In this document: positions 9,916 through 18,863 of the stretch, in pieces
Layout: each line of letters begins with the position of its first letter
How positions within the stretch are numbered: the stretch's first letter is position 1
Assembly (NCBI RefSeq): GCF_014205685.1
Contig: NZ_JACIIU010000015.1
Coordinates: 1 to 62,823, forward strand
Source of the DNA: Paenochrobactrum gallinarii
Lineage (GTDB): Bacteria; Pseudomonadota; Alphaproteobacteria; Rhizobiales; Rhizobiaceae
Length of the DNA stretch: 62,823 nucleotides
Direction: 5' to 3'
Position numbers and translations under genes: made by a program
Notes under the pieces: generated by a model
What the model saw: only the letters and a program-made list of their open reading frames with translations
Databases searched by the model: none
Told to the model about the DNA's origin: nothing

Positions 9916-9992
9916 AACATCTGCCCACTTGCCAGATTTGCGTGTTACCGTTACGCCCTAAAAGCACGCACAGACGCTAAGAAGGAAACAAG

Positions 9993-11684
9993 ATGTTAGA
10001 AAAAATTATCGATCAGGGCACCGGTCGCGAACAGGCTGATCTGGTGCTGAAGGGCGGCAAATTCTTCAACCTTGTGACCGGTGAAATTGTCGAAAGTGAT
10101 ATTGCCATCTGTGGTGATCGTATCGTTGGCACTTATGGCACTTATAGCGGCAAACGCGAAATTGATATTAGCGGTCGTATTGTCGTGCCCGGCTTTATCG
10201 ATACACATCTTCATATTGAATCCTCCCTCATCACGCCGCATGAATTTGACCGTTGCGTGCTGCCGCGCGGTGTGACCACTGCCATTTGTGACCCGCATGA
10301 AATCGCCAATGTGCTTGGCCTTGAAGGCATTCATTATTTTCTCGACAGCGTTGCCGAAACCTTGATGGATATCCGCGTGCAGCTTTCTAGCTGCGTGCCA
10401 TCCACCCATATGGAAACGGCAGGTGCGGAGCTTCTCGTTGACGACCTGCTGCCATTGGCCGACCACGAAAAAGTTATCGGCCTTGCAGAATTTATGAATT
10501 TTCCGGGTGTCTTGCACAAAGATCCTGAGTGTATGGCAAAGCTGACCGCGTTTCAGGGTCGCCATATTGATGGCCACGCACCACTTTTATCGGGCAAAGA
10601 TTTAAACGGCTATATTGCAGCCGGTATCCGCACTGAACATGAGGCAACCTCTTATGAAGAGGCGCTCGAAAAATTGCGCAAAGGCATGCATGTGCTGGTG
10701 CGTGAAGGTTCGGTTTCGCGTGATCTGCAAGCGCTGATGCCGCTGATTACCGAACGCAATTCGCCTTTCATCGCGATTTGTACCGATGATCGCAACCCGC
10801 TCGACATTGCCGATCATGGCCATCTTGACCATATCATCCGCACTGCAATTGAAGGTGGTGTGGAACCATTAGCAATTTATCGCGCCGCCAGTATTTCTGC
10901 CGCGCGCGCTTTCCGCTTGCATGATCGCGGCCTTGTTGCACCGGGTTTGCGTGCTGATCTGGTTGTACTGGATTCATTGGAAGGTTGTCACGCTGAGATG
11001 GTGCTGGCCGGTGGTGAGCTGGTCAGCGAAGAAGGTTTTGCCAAACGCAAAAAAATCGAACCGGTCGGGCGCAACAGTGTACGCGCGCCTGTGGTTAAGC
11101 CTGCCGATTTCCGCTCTTCATCCAATAGCGGCAAAACCCGTGCTATAGGCATTATTCCGGGCAAAATCATCACCAAAAGCATCGAATATGACCTAACTGT
11201 CGGCTCTCATGGCGTTGAGCCGGATTTAACACGCGATGTTTTAAAAATAGCAGTGGTCGAACGCCACGGTAAAAACGGCAATATAGCCACCGGCTTCATC
11301 AACGGCTTTGGCCTGAAAACCGGTGCGATTGCATCAACCGTCAGCCATGACAGCCACAATATATGTGTGGTGGGCACCAATGATGAAGATATTGCCGCCG
11401 CTGTTAATCGGCTTGGCGAAATTGAAGGCGGTTTTGTTGTCATCCGCGATGGTCGCGTGCTGGCAGAAATTCCATTGCCTGTAGCAGGTTTGATGAGCAT
11501 AGAACCACATGAAGTGGTGCGTGAAAATCTGCGCAAACTGCGTCAGGCCGCTTTTGACATAGGCTCAACACTGGACGAACCATTCCTGCAACTGGCCTTC
11601 ATCGCGCTACCGGTGATCCCGCATCTGAAAATCACCGATATGGGCTTGGTGGATGTCGATAAATTTGAATTTGTCGGCAATTAA
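9993..11684 (+). CDS. ade: Adenine deaminase
   Basis: 563 aa, the normal length for AdeC/Ade. Amidohydrolase features: [13 protein letters not shown] with metal ligands His72 and His74, [21 protein letters not shown] and CTDDRNP. The C-terminal Ade domain ([27 protein letters not shown]) distinguishes it from dihydroorotases. It converts adenine to hypoxanthine and ammonia in purine salvage. A good ribosome-binding site (AAGAAGGAAACAAG) precedes the ATG. With the preceding amidase it may form a nitrogen-salvage pair. A strong bidirectional terminator follows. Confidence 0.95.
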   Translation: MLEKIIDQGTGREQADLVLKGGKFFNLVTGEIVESDIAICGDRIVGTYGTYSGKREIDISGRIVVPGFIDTHLHIESSLITPHEFDRCVLPRGVTTAICDPHEIANVLGLEGIHYFLDSVAETLMDIRVQLSSCVPSTHMETAGAELLVDDLLPLADHEKVIGLAEFMNFPGVLHKDPECMAKLTAFQGRHIDGHAPLLSGKDLNGYIAAGIRTEHEATSYEEALEKLRKGMHVLVREGSVSRDLQALMPLITERNSPFIAICTDDRNPLDIADHGHLDHIIRTAIEGGVEPLAIYRAASISAARAFRLHDRGLVAPGLRADLVVLDSLEGCHAEMVLAGGELVSEEGFAKRKKIEPVGRNSVRAPVVKPADFRSSSNSGKTRAIGIIPGKIITKSIEYDLTVGSHGVEPDLTRDVLKIAVVERHGKNGNIATGFINGFGLKTGAIASTVSHDSHNICVVGTNDEDIAAAVNRLGEIEGGFVVIRDGRVLAEIPLPVAGLMSIEPHEVVRENLRKLRQAAFDIGSTLDEPFLQLAFIALPVIPHLKITDMGLVDVDKFEFVGN

Positions 11685-11692
11685 TAAAATTA

Positions 11693-11724
11693 GATCAGCC
11701 GGATTAAAATAAATCCGGCTGATC
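11693..11724. terminator. Bidirectional terminator, 13-bp stem
   Basis: GATCAGCCGGATT (11693-11705) is perfectly complementary to AATCCGGCTGATC (11712-11724), with A/T-rich flanks. It separates the convergent ade and phrB genes and overlaps the phrB stop codon. Confidence 0.85.
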
Positions 11725-13137
11725 AAAATCCTTCTTCATTGCTTGTTTGAAGGCGGCTTGTGTTGCTTTCAAATTGACCATTGCCAGCGGATAGGTTTGC
11801 CCTAACACCACGCCCGCATCAGCCAACACCGCTTGCGGTGCATCAGATGGCTGATGAATCCAGCGATCAGGCATAGAAGTCAGTTCCGGCACCCATTGGC
11901 GCACATAGTGCCCTTGCGCATCAAAACGCTGACCTTGCAAAACAGGATTGAACACCCGAAAATAAGGCGCCGCATCAAAGCCGCAGCCTGCCACCCACTG
12001 CCAGTTGCCCGGATTGCTGGCAGCGTCCGCATCTAGCAATGTGTCCCAAAACCATTCCTCGCCAATGCGCCAATCCACCATCAGGTTTTTCGTCAGGAAT
12101 GATGCCACCAGCATACGCACACGATTATGCATATAACCGGTTGCCCATAATTCACGCATCCCCGCATCAATGATTGGAATGCCCGTTTGCCCCTTCTGCC
12201 AGCGCCTGATCAGCGTATCATCATTTTGCCAGTGCAGGTTTTGCAATGTATCGCGCATGTCGAAACGGGCAATATCAGGCAAGTAGAACGCCTGATAATA
12301 ATGGAAGTCACGCCATAATAATTCCGACATCAGCTTTTGTGCACCTTCCGCCAAGGCACCATTCATATCGCTGATAAAGGCAGCTTTTTGCCAAATCTGC
12401 CTTGGGCTGATTTCACCAAAGCGTAAATGCGGTGATAAAAGCGATGTGCCTTGCTTATCCGGCCGGTCACGATCCTGCTTATAGGATTGCAGACTACCGC
12501 TTAAAAAATCATCCAGTTTTTGCTGTGCAGCACCTTCGCCAATCATCCATAAAGGTTCAAATTTATGTGCCCAGAAATCTTCATTTCGGCTTTGATTGAT
12601 CAATGACGAGGGCGAAACTTCAATTTCACGCCCCGTTTCTGCGAAGCTGGTTGTGCCAAGTATTTTGCGCACCGCCCGCTCATAAGCGCCAAAAACTTTA
12701 TAAGGATTTTCACCCGCGGGCCTGACCTGCCAAGGCTCCAGCAATAAATTGCCCTGAAAAGATGTGGCCTCAATGCCCGCTTTTAGCAAATCGGCTTTAA
12801 TCCGCGCATCATAATCGCGTTCATAAGGCAGATAACGCCGGTTCCAATAAATTTTGTCAAAGCCTTGTGCGGCAGCAAGCCGGTTTAAAATTGTGGCTGC
12901 ATTCCCTTCTTCCACGACCAAAGGAATCTGAGCGGCGCCCAAGTCGTTTTTTAGATTCTTCAGGCTATTTTCACACCACCACCGCAAGGCCGAGCCCATT
13001 TTTCGTGAACCTTCACCCACTTCATGGATAAAAATTGCACACATATCTGCATCAGATTTCATCGCAGCCATAAGCGCCGGATTATCATTGAGACGCAAAT
13101 CATTACGCAACCAAATCAATATCTTATTGCTCATCAT
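11704..13137 (-). CDS. phrB: Deoxyribodipyrimidine photolyase (class I CPD type)
   Basis: 477 aa. N-terminal antenna-binding domain (ILIWLRNDLRLNDNPAL) and C-terminal FAD-binding domain (WRDFHYYQAFYLP, GMRELWATGYMHNRVRMLVASFLTKNL, WNPVL-like FRVFNPVLQGQ). The conserved electron-transfer Trp positions are present (EEWFWDTLLDADAASNPGNWQWVAGCG). It repairs cyclobutane pyrimidine dimers using blue light and reduced FAD. Start is MMSNK or MSNK. It is a single gene, convergent with ade and divergent from the ABC operon at 13325. Confidence 0.94.
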   Translation of the reverse strand: MMSNKILIWLRNDLRLNDNPALMAAMKSDADMCAIFIHEVGEGSRKMGSALRWWCENSLKNLKNDLGAAQIPLVVEEGNAATILNRLAAAQGFDKIYWNRRYLPYERDYDARIKADLLKAGIEATSFQGNLLLEPWQVRPAGENPYKVFGAYERAVRKILGTTSFAETGREIEVSPSSLINQSRNEDFWAHKFEPLWMIGEGAAQQKLDDFLSGSLQSYKQDRDRPDKQGTSLLSPHLRFGEISPRQIWQKAAFISDMNGALAEGAQKLMSELLWRDFHYYQAFYLPDIARFDMRDTLQNLHWQNDDTLIRRWQKGQTGIPIIDAGMRELWATGYMHNRVRMLVASFLTKNLMVDWRIGEEWFWDTLLDADAASNPGNWQWVAGCGFDAAPYFRVFNPVLQGQRFDAQGHYVRQWVPELTSMPDRWIHQPSDAPQAVLADAGVVLGQTYPLAMVNLKATQAAFKQAMKKDFDQPDLF

Positions 13138-13231
13138 TTCACCTGCAATTTGTCTGTCAGTCCATTCTTTTTAGCATTAATTATTCAATTCATTGCCAGC
13201 AATATTTAAAAAATTTCGACATTCACAGTCA

Positions 13232-13249
13232 CCGTAATCTGCCTGTCAT
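13232..13249 (+). promoter_or_regulatory. Candidate Pho box
   Basis: CCGTAAT (13232-13238), four bases, then a perfect CTGTCAT (13243-13249), 76 bp before the first gene of the FbpC-type operon. The PhoB box is two 7-bp repeats of CTGTCAT spaced 4 bp apart. The second half matches fully, the first at 5 of 7 positions. A single short motif can occur by chance. Confidence 0.4.
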
Positions 13250-13324
13250 AAATATGCGCGATTAAGGCGCTGTCGCACACGAGTGCAGACTTGATGTTTT
13301 GATGCAGGTGAAATGACAAGCTGA

Positions 13325-14401
13325 ATGTCCGAGATCGTAATACAGAACCTAAACAAGTCCTATGGCGGTGCTCAGGTACTTTCCAATATTTGCCTGTCTA
13401 TCGGTGATGGCGAGTTTGTTGCCGTGCTTGGCCCATCCGGCTGCGGCAAAACAACTTTGCTGCGCATGATTGCCGGTTTTGAGCAACCTGATAGCGGCAC
13501 TATCCATATTGACCGCAATCTTGTTACTTCGGACAAAAAATTTGTCGCTCCTGAAGATCGCAATCTCGGTATCGTCTTTCAAAATTATGCGCTCTGGCCG
13601 CATATGAATGTTGCAGAAAATGTCGGCTACAGTCTGAAAGTACGGAAAACACCGGCTGGCGAGCGCACAAAACGTGTTGATGATGCGCTGAGAACCGTTG
13701 AAATGCTGGCCTATGCCCATCGCAAACCTGCCGACCTTTCCGGCGGTCAGCGTCAGCGCGTGGCACTGGCCCGTTGCTTGGCACAAGGCAACAATCTTGT
13801 TTTGCTGGATGAGCCACTGGCCAATCTGGACGTGAATTTACGCTCTGCGATGGAAGATGAATTTTCCAAATTCCACCGCTCAACCGGTGCCTCATTATTT
13901 TACATCACCCACGATCAGGCTGAAGCCATGGCGCTCGCCGACCGTGTCGCAGTGATGGATAAAGGCACCATCATGCAGTTTTCGACACCGCATGAGCTTT
14001 ATAATGAACCGCGCAACACTATGGTTGCCGAATTTATCGGCGATGGTTTTACCCTCACAACCGGCCATGTCAGTGCGGTTGATAATGGCAAAGCAACCGT
14101 CAAAATTGAAGGTTTTGACGTGGAAGTGCGCTGCCATAAAGATGAACAACCACGCTCATCCGGCGTGATTGCCATGCATCCCGAAAATCTAAAGCCTGCT
14201 GCGGAAAATCAAGGCCATATCCGCGTAAAAATCACCCGCAAGGTGTTTCGCGGCAGTCATTTCCGCATGGAAGCAGAAGCCATCCGCTTTCCCGGCGTCA
14301 AGCTTGCTTTTTATGCCGACCAGTTAACCGATCTTCAAACCGGCCAGACCATCTCACTTCTTATTGATGATGCCTGGCTTATCCCCGCCTCCCAAGCATA
14401 A
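13325..14401 (+). CDS. ABC transporter ATP-binding protein (FbpC/PotA/2-AEP group)
   Basis: 358 aa. Walker A GPSGCGKTT (about 37-45), Q-loop VFQNYALWPHM, signature LSGGQRQRVALARCLAQG, Walker B LVLLDEPLANLD and switch His THDQAEAM. The C-terminal about 120 residues form a TOBE-type regulatory domain. This architecture is shared by ferric, polyamine, 2-aminoethylphosphonate and hexose-phosphate importers. It is first in a five-gene operon with a binding protein, a fused permease, an MBL-fold protein and a phosphatase. The start ATG lacks a strong Shine-Dalgarno. Confidence 0.9.
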   Translation: MSEIVIQNLNKSYGGAQVLSNICLSIGDGEFVAVLGPSGCGKTTLLRMIAGFEQPDSGTIHIDRNLVTSDKKFVAPEDRNLGIVFQNYALWPHMNVAENVGYSLKVRKTPAGERTKRVDDALRTVEMLAYAHRKPADLSGGQRQRVALARCLAQGNNLVLLDEPLANLDVNLRSAMEDEFSKFHRSTGASLFYITHDQAEAMALADRVAVMDKGTIMQFSTPHELYNEPRNTMVAEFIGDGFTLTTGHVSAVDNGKATVKIEGFDVEVRCHKDEQPRSSGVIAMHPENLKPAAENQGHIRVKITRKVFRGSHFRMEAEAIRFPGVKLAFYADQLTDLQTGQTISLLIDDAWLIPASQA

Positions 14402-14427
14402 ACCCAACAGTCAAAAAGGCTTATCTC

Positions 14428-15393
14428 ATGCGTCTTATAACTGCTCTTACTACCGCGCTTCTCATCTCAACCGCAGCCAATGCAACCACATTGCAGCTTT
14501 ACACATCGCAGTCCCCTGAAATTGCACAACAGACTGTTGATGCGTTTCAGGCACAGTATCCTGACATCAAAGTGGAGTGGATGCGCAACGGCACCAGCCA
14601 GTTGATGAATATTTTGCAGGCTGAAATCGAAGCTGGTGCGATCAAGCCGGATCTCTTGCTTGTTGCCGATACCATTAACCTCGGCGCATTGAAAAAAGAC
14701 GACCGTTTGCTCAGCTATCCGGAAGCCCCTGTCGGTAACTTCGACAAGGCAACCTATGACAAAGACATGACCTTCTTTGGCACCAAAGTGATCACCACTG
14801 CGATTGCCTATAACACCAAAAACGCCGAAGCCGTGACCTCTTGGAACCAGCTTTTGGACGAAAAAAACACCGGTCAGATTGCTGTTCCAAGCCCGCTTTA
14901 TTCAGGCGCAGCTCTCAACCATCTGCACTCAGTTAAAAATGTCGATACAATCGGCTGGGATTTCTACAAAGGTCTTGCCAAGCTCGACATTCACCCTGAA
15001 GGCGGCAATGGCCCGGCTTTGAAGGCTGTTGCCAATGGCATGGCAAAATACGGTATCATCGCCGATGCGGATGTTATTCGCGCCAAAGCCAGTGGTTCAC
15101 CAATCGACCTCATTTTCCCAACCGAAGGTGTGAGCTTCATCACCGAGCCGGTTGCGATCATGAAAAACACCAAAAACGCCGATGCAGCCAAGAAGTTCGT
15201 GGACTTTGTATTGTCAAAGCAAGGTCAGGAGCTGGTTATCAAGCAAGGCAATTTGTCGATCGATAAATCGCTGCCTTCACCGGAAGGCTTCCCGCGTTTG
15301 GAAGACATTAAACTTCTGCCAATGGACAGCGATGAAGCTGTTGCATCCGACAAGCAGACCCGTGAAACTTTCACTGAAATCTTCGGCGGATAA
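14428..15393 (+). CDS. Periplasmic binding protein, FbpA/AfuA-type
   Basis: 321 aa. Signal peptide 1-19 (ends ANA). The mature start TTLQLYTSQSPEIAQQTV and the later ITEPVAIMKNTKNADAAKKFVDFVLSKQGQ-type segment are typical of the family containing FbpA, 2-AEP and hexose-phosphate (AfuA) binders. No adjacent Tyr-Tyr pair occurs anywhere. FbpA proteins use that pair to hold ferric iron, so iron is unlikely as the ligand. Together with the two downstream hydrolases this favours a small phosphorylated compound. It lies 26 bp after the ATPase gene. Confidence 0.85.
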   Translation: MRLITALTTALLISTAANATTLQLYTSQSPEIAQQTVDAFQAQYPDIKVEWMRNGTSQLMNILQAEIEAGAIKPDLLLVADTINLGALKKDDRLLSYPEAPVGNFDKATYDKDMTFFGTKVITTAIAYNTKNAEAVTSWNQLLDEKNTGQIAVPSPLYSGAALNHLHSVKNVDTIGWDFYKGLAKLDIHPEGGNGPALKAVANGMAKYGIIADADVIRAKASGSPIDLIFPTEGVSFITEPVAIMKNTKNADAAKKFVDFVLSKQGQELVIKQGNLSIDKSLPSPEGFPRLEDIKLLPMDSDEAVASDKQTRETFTEIFGG

Positions 15394-15402
15394 GCAGTTT
15401 AC

Positions 15403-17127
15403 GTGAAGTATATATCCTCAAATCTGGAGCGTCGCTTTGCGACGCTCTCTTTCAAAACCGAGTGGATTATTCTCACTCTGTTGACCCTGCTGATTGCTAG
15501 CCTTTCAATCGCGCCGGTTGCGCGTCTGGCTATGACGGCGCTAATGCCGGAAGGCCAGTTCAGCCTTAATTGGGTCTATAGCGTTTTGGCGAAGAAGCAA
15601 ATTTTCACCGCCACTCTTAACACGCTTTATATTGCAGTTTTTTCCACCATATTGGCGCTTGTTATCGGCTCGGCCGCTGGTTTTTTGACGATTTTCACCA
15701 AAATGCGTTGGAAACAAGCGTGGATTTTTGCCTTTGTACTGCCTTTGATGATCCCGCCACAGGTGACAGCACTGGCATGGGTGCAGGCACTTTCGCCCTC
15801 CAGCCCGCTTTTAACTTATCTGCCGTTTAGTTTTAGTGGCGGCACCAAACACCCGCTTTATTCGTCGACCGGCATTATCATTCTGCTTGGCCTTTATAAT
15901 GCACCATTGGTTTATTTGACATTGCGCGCCACATTGCGCCGTATTCCGGCAGATTTGCTGGAGGCTGCACGCGCGTCAGGTGCAAAACCTTGGGCGACTA
16001 TGCTCAGTGTCGTGCTGCCATTATCACGCACCGGCTTGCTGGCAGGCGCAGCCCTCGCCTTTGTTTCAGCCATCGGCAATTTCGGTATTCAGGCAATGCT
16101 TGGTATTCCGGCCAGATTTCCAACGCTGATTACCATTATCTATCAAAGATTAAACTCCTATGGCCCGACAGCATTGTCGGAAATGGCTGTGCTTGCACTG
16201 TTTCTCACCATTATTGCCAGCCTCTGCCTGATTTTGAACAGCTGGCTTGCCAATCGCAGTGACGTGCGTGTGTCCGGCCTTGGACAAAACATGGTCTGGG
16301 ATCTGGGCAAATGGAAATATCCGGTTGAAATCGCCGCTTGGGGCTTTCACCTCATCACTTTGGTGCTGCCGATTTCTGCACTCATCGCCTCCTCCCTGGT
16401 GCGCGGAGTCGGTCAGGAATTAAACTTCACCAACCTTACTTTTGAAAATTACCGTCAGGCGCTCTTTGCTCAAGAAGCCATCCGCAATGCTTTCATCACC
16501 AGTTTCAATCTGACCCTCGCCTCCTCTGTCGTCATTATGGCTTTGTCCCTGTTTTTGGCCTATTTCCTCAGCTGGCAAAAAGGCTTGCTGTCACGGCTTT
16601 TGCAGGTCGCAAGTGAACTGACCTATGCTTTGCCCGGCATCATTCTGGGCGTTGCGATGATCCTGTTTTTCCTCAAACCCATCCCGATCCTCAATGTCAG
16701 CATTTACGGTTCGGTCTGGATTATTTTCGCCGCCTATATTTCCAACTTTCTGGCGCTTTGTCTGCGCCCCGCATTAAGCGGATTTGCACAGGTCGACCGC
16801 TCAATGGATGAAGCAGCACGGGTGGCAGGCGCTGGCTTTATCACCCGCATGCGCACGATTATAGCACCATTGGTAGCACCCGCATTGGTCGCTGGCGGCA
16901 TTCTGGTTTTCATGAGTGCGCTCAATGAAATTCAGGTCTCAATCCTGCTGGTTTCTTCCTCCACCCGCACCATCGGTCCGATGATTGTATTTTTGGAAGA
17001 AGGCGGCTCATCAGCTTTGGCCGCAGCGGTTGGTTGTCTGATCGTCATGGTCATCTTCCTGCTGATGGCGTTCATTTCTCTCTTCTCGCATAAACTGCCA
17101 AAAGGTGCGCTTCCATGGCAAAACTAA
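15403..17127 (+). CDS. ABC permease with two fused BPD domains (FbpB-type)
   Basis: 574 aa with about 12 membrane helices. Two copies of the EAA-type cytoplasmic loop are visible (LLEAARASGAKPWATMLSVVLPLSRTG and MDEAARVAGAGFITRMRTIIAPLVAPA), so one polypeptide supplies both halves of the channel, as in FbpB and AfuB. It starts 9 bp after the binding-protein gene and its end overlaps the MBL gene by 13 bp, showing tight coupling of transport and hydrolase expression. Confidence 0.9.
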   Translation: MKYISSNLERRFATLSFKTEWIILTLLTLLIASLSIAPVARLAMTALMPEGQFSLNWVYSVLAKKQIFTATLNTLYIAVFSTILALVIGSAAGFLTIFTKMRWKQAWIFAFVLPLMIPPQVTALAWVQALSPSSPLLTYLPFSFSGGTKHPLYSSTGIIILLGLYNAPLVYLTLRATLRRIPADLLEAARASGAKPWATMLSVVLPLSRTGLLAGAALAFVSAIGNFGIQAMLGIPARFPTLITIIYQRLNSYGPTALSEMAVLALFLTIIASLCLILNSWLANRSDVRVSGLGQNMVWDLGKWKYPVEIAAWGFHLITLVLPISALIASSLVRGVGQELNFTNLTFENYRQALFAQEAIRNAFITSFNLTLASSVVIMALSLFLAYFLSWQKGLLSRLLQVASELTYALPGIILGVAMILFFLKPIPILNVSIYGSVWIIFAAYISNFLALCLRPALSGFAQVDRSMDEAARVAGAGFITRMRTIIAPLVAPALVAGGILVFMSALNEIQVSILLVSSSTRTIGPMIVFLEEGGSSALAAAVGCLIVMVIFLLMAFISLFSHKLPKGALPWQN

Positions 17128-18209
17128 ACGGAGCAAAGCTCATCAGCGTTAGCGGTCTGGGCGGTAAAATGCCTGCCTGTTTCGTGCTCGAAATGAACGG
17201 CAAACGCATTATGCTGGATCTGGGCGAAGGGCCGGAACCTGGCATCTACCCGGATTTAACCCATGTGGGCGATGTAGATTGCATCGTGCTGTCACATGCG
17301 CATATGGATCACGCCGATGCATTGCATTTACGTCCGCAGATCGGAAATCCTCCCGTCTATGCGACCCGCACCACATGGAGTTTTCTGGAGGATGCGCCGG
17401 TAGCAGAAGCCGACCGTCGCTTTCTGCCGGATCAAGGAAAATGCCTGATTGAAGGGCTAGCGGCACAAACCGGACGTTGCGGCCATTCACCTGGTGGCAT
17501 ATGGGTGCATTTTAGCGATCATGGTGGCGTAACCTATACAGGGGACTGGAGCGTTGAATCCAATCTGCTTCCCTTTGACATGCCACCCGTTGCCGACACA
17601 TTGCTGACTGATGCATCTTATGGCGATCGCGATCAGGCTTTAGAAGACCAGTTCAGCAAAATTTATAACGCCTGCGAAGACGGCGCCGTACTTTGCGTAC
17701 CATCCCATGGACGCGGGCCGGAAATGGCACTGGCCTTTTTAGCCCGTGGTCATATCCCGCGTCTTGGCAAGAGCATTTATGCCGAAATCGAACAATTGCT
17801 GGACAATGAAACGCTTTATGATGTGACGCAAAAGCCGGTACTCAAAGCGCTTTTGCAGCAGCAGGATTATAGTACAGCTTTCAGTATTGATGATATTATC
17901 ATCACCACTGAAGCCAATGCCGAAAGCGGCCATTCGGCTGAATTGCTGGCAGAATTTGGCGCAAACGGAAATTTCATTTTTACCGGCCATGTGCCGGATA
18001 ATACACCGGCTAAAACCATGCTGACAAACGGCACGGCACAATGGTTTGCATGGAATGTTCATCCGCGCCAGCGTGATGTGATTGCCATTGCCGATCAGAC
18101 CCGTGCGCGGTTTGTTCTGCCTGCTTTTGTCGATCCACAAAAGGCAGAAAACCTGTTCACAATCTTAGGCGAGCGCCTATGCTGTGAAAACGAATTAATC
18201 CTGCCTTGA
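17115..18209 (+). CDS. Metallo-beta-lactamase-fold hydrolase with beta-CASP-like features
   Basis: 364 aa, no signal peptide, so cytosolic. Metal-binding motifs: HAHMDH (61-66), His124 in CGHSPGG, Asp144 in YTGDW. These are followed by TDASYGDR (165-172) and PSHGRGPE (196-203), which match the positions of the ESTYGDR and PAFALGR-type segments of beta-CASP nucleases, and by His316 in NVHPRQRD. Beta-CASP proteins normally cleave RNA or DNA phosphodiesters, so a phosphodiesterase activity is likely. The natural substrate is unknown. Its position between an importer and a phosphatase suggests it processes an imported ester. It overlaps the permease gene by 13 bp. Confidence 0.8.
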   Translation: MAKLNGAKLISVSGLGGKMPACFVLEMNGKRIMLDLGEGPEPGIYPDLTHVGDVDCIVLSHAHMDHADALHLRPQIGNPPVYATRTTWSFLEDAPVAEADRRFLPDQGKCLIEGLAAQTGRCGHSPGGIWVHFSDHGGVTYTGDWSVESNLLPFDMPPVADTLLTDASYGDRDQALEDQFSKIYNACEDGAVLCVPSHGRGPEMALAFLARGHIPRLGKSIYAEIEQLLDNETLYDVTQKPVLKALLQQQDYSTAFSIDDIIITTEANAESGHSAELLAEFGANGNFIFTGHVPDNTPAKTMLTNGTAQWFAWNVHPRQRDVIAIADQTRARFVLPAFVDPQKAENLFTILGERLCCENELILP

Positions 18210-18233
18210 TGCTATTCATGAAATGAGTTGAAA

Positions 18234-18818
18234 ATGCCTGTTACTTTATTGCCACCCGCCGGAATGAGCGAAAAGGAAGAAGACAATTTTTCCATGATCG
18301 TACCGGTTTTTGAAAAAACAGGTGCGCAGAATGCAACGCTTTATATCGGCAATCAGGTGACTGCCAATGATGCCGCGCTGCTTTTGCAAGAGAATATCAC
18401 CTCGACTATGAATGTGGCGGTCAATGTTTATCTGGCACCATTACAACTGGCCGACGGCACCCATATCCGCCGCACACAAGTGGGCTTGATTGATGGTCAC
18501 GGTAATTCGCTCACCCATCTGCTGGCCGCGGTTTTTGCCCTTGATGGTATTTTAAATCAGGAAAGTCCGGGAAAACCGCACTATCCCGCACATAAATACG
18601 GCAATGTGCTGGTGCATTGTCGCGGCGGTCGCTCACGCTCACTCACCGTTCTGGCGATATATCTTTTCTGGCGTCATCGCGATCAGTTTCAAGATGTTGC
18701 AACGGCCATCCAGCATATTCGTGACTTGCGCCAGATGGATAACCAATATCCCCTTGCCGGCATGATTAAACTTGCTGAAGAAGCAGGACAGTTTTTGGCA
18801 ACGCAATTTCCAGCTTAA
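18234..18818 (+). CDS. Dual-specificity/tyrosine-phosphatase-like protein
   Basis: 194 aa from the ATG at 18234. The phosphatase loop HCRGGRSRS contains the Cys129-X5-Arg135 signature, and Asp87 (GLIDGHG) is a candidate general acid about 40 residues upstream, as in DSP-type enzymes. It should hydrolyse phosphomonoesters by a cysteinyl-phosphate intermediate. It is the last gene of the importer-MBL operon (24 bp after the MBL stop), so its target may be a small molecule delivered by the transporter, not a protein. A strong terminator follows. Confidence 0.82.
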   Translation: MPVTLLPPAGMSEKEEDNFSMIVPVFEKTGAQNATLYIGNQVTANDAALLLQENITSTMNVAVNVYLAPLQLADGTHIRRTQVGLIDGHGNSLTHLLAAVFALDGILNQESPGKPHYPAHKYGNVLVHCRGGRSRSLTVLAIYLFWRHRDQFQDVATAIQHIRDLRQMDNQYPLAGMIKLAEEAGQFLATQFPA

Positions 18819-18821
18819 ACA

Positions 18822-18850
18822 AAAAGCCCCCGCATTAAACGGGGGCTTTT
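18822..18850. terminator. Bidirectional intrinsic terminator
   Basis: AGCCCCCG (18825-18832) pairs with CGGGGGCT (18840-18847), flanked by AAAA and TTT. It sits between the convergent phosphatase and hydantoinase genes. Confidence 0.9.
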
Positions 18851-18863
18851 GAATTTCGGCTGA

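Noticed and set aside
9996..10577. 193-codon minus-strand frame
   Set aside because: It lies antisense inside adenine deaminase, whose motifs and length are complete on the plus strand.
13349..13786. 145-codon minus-strand frame
   Set aside because: It is the antisense shadow of the FbpC-type ATPase.
13325..17127. Ferric iron (FbpABC) uptake as the function of this importer
   Set aside because: The binding protein has no Tyr-Tyr pair, and the downstream hydrolases do not suit iron transport.
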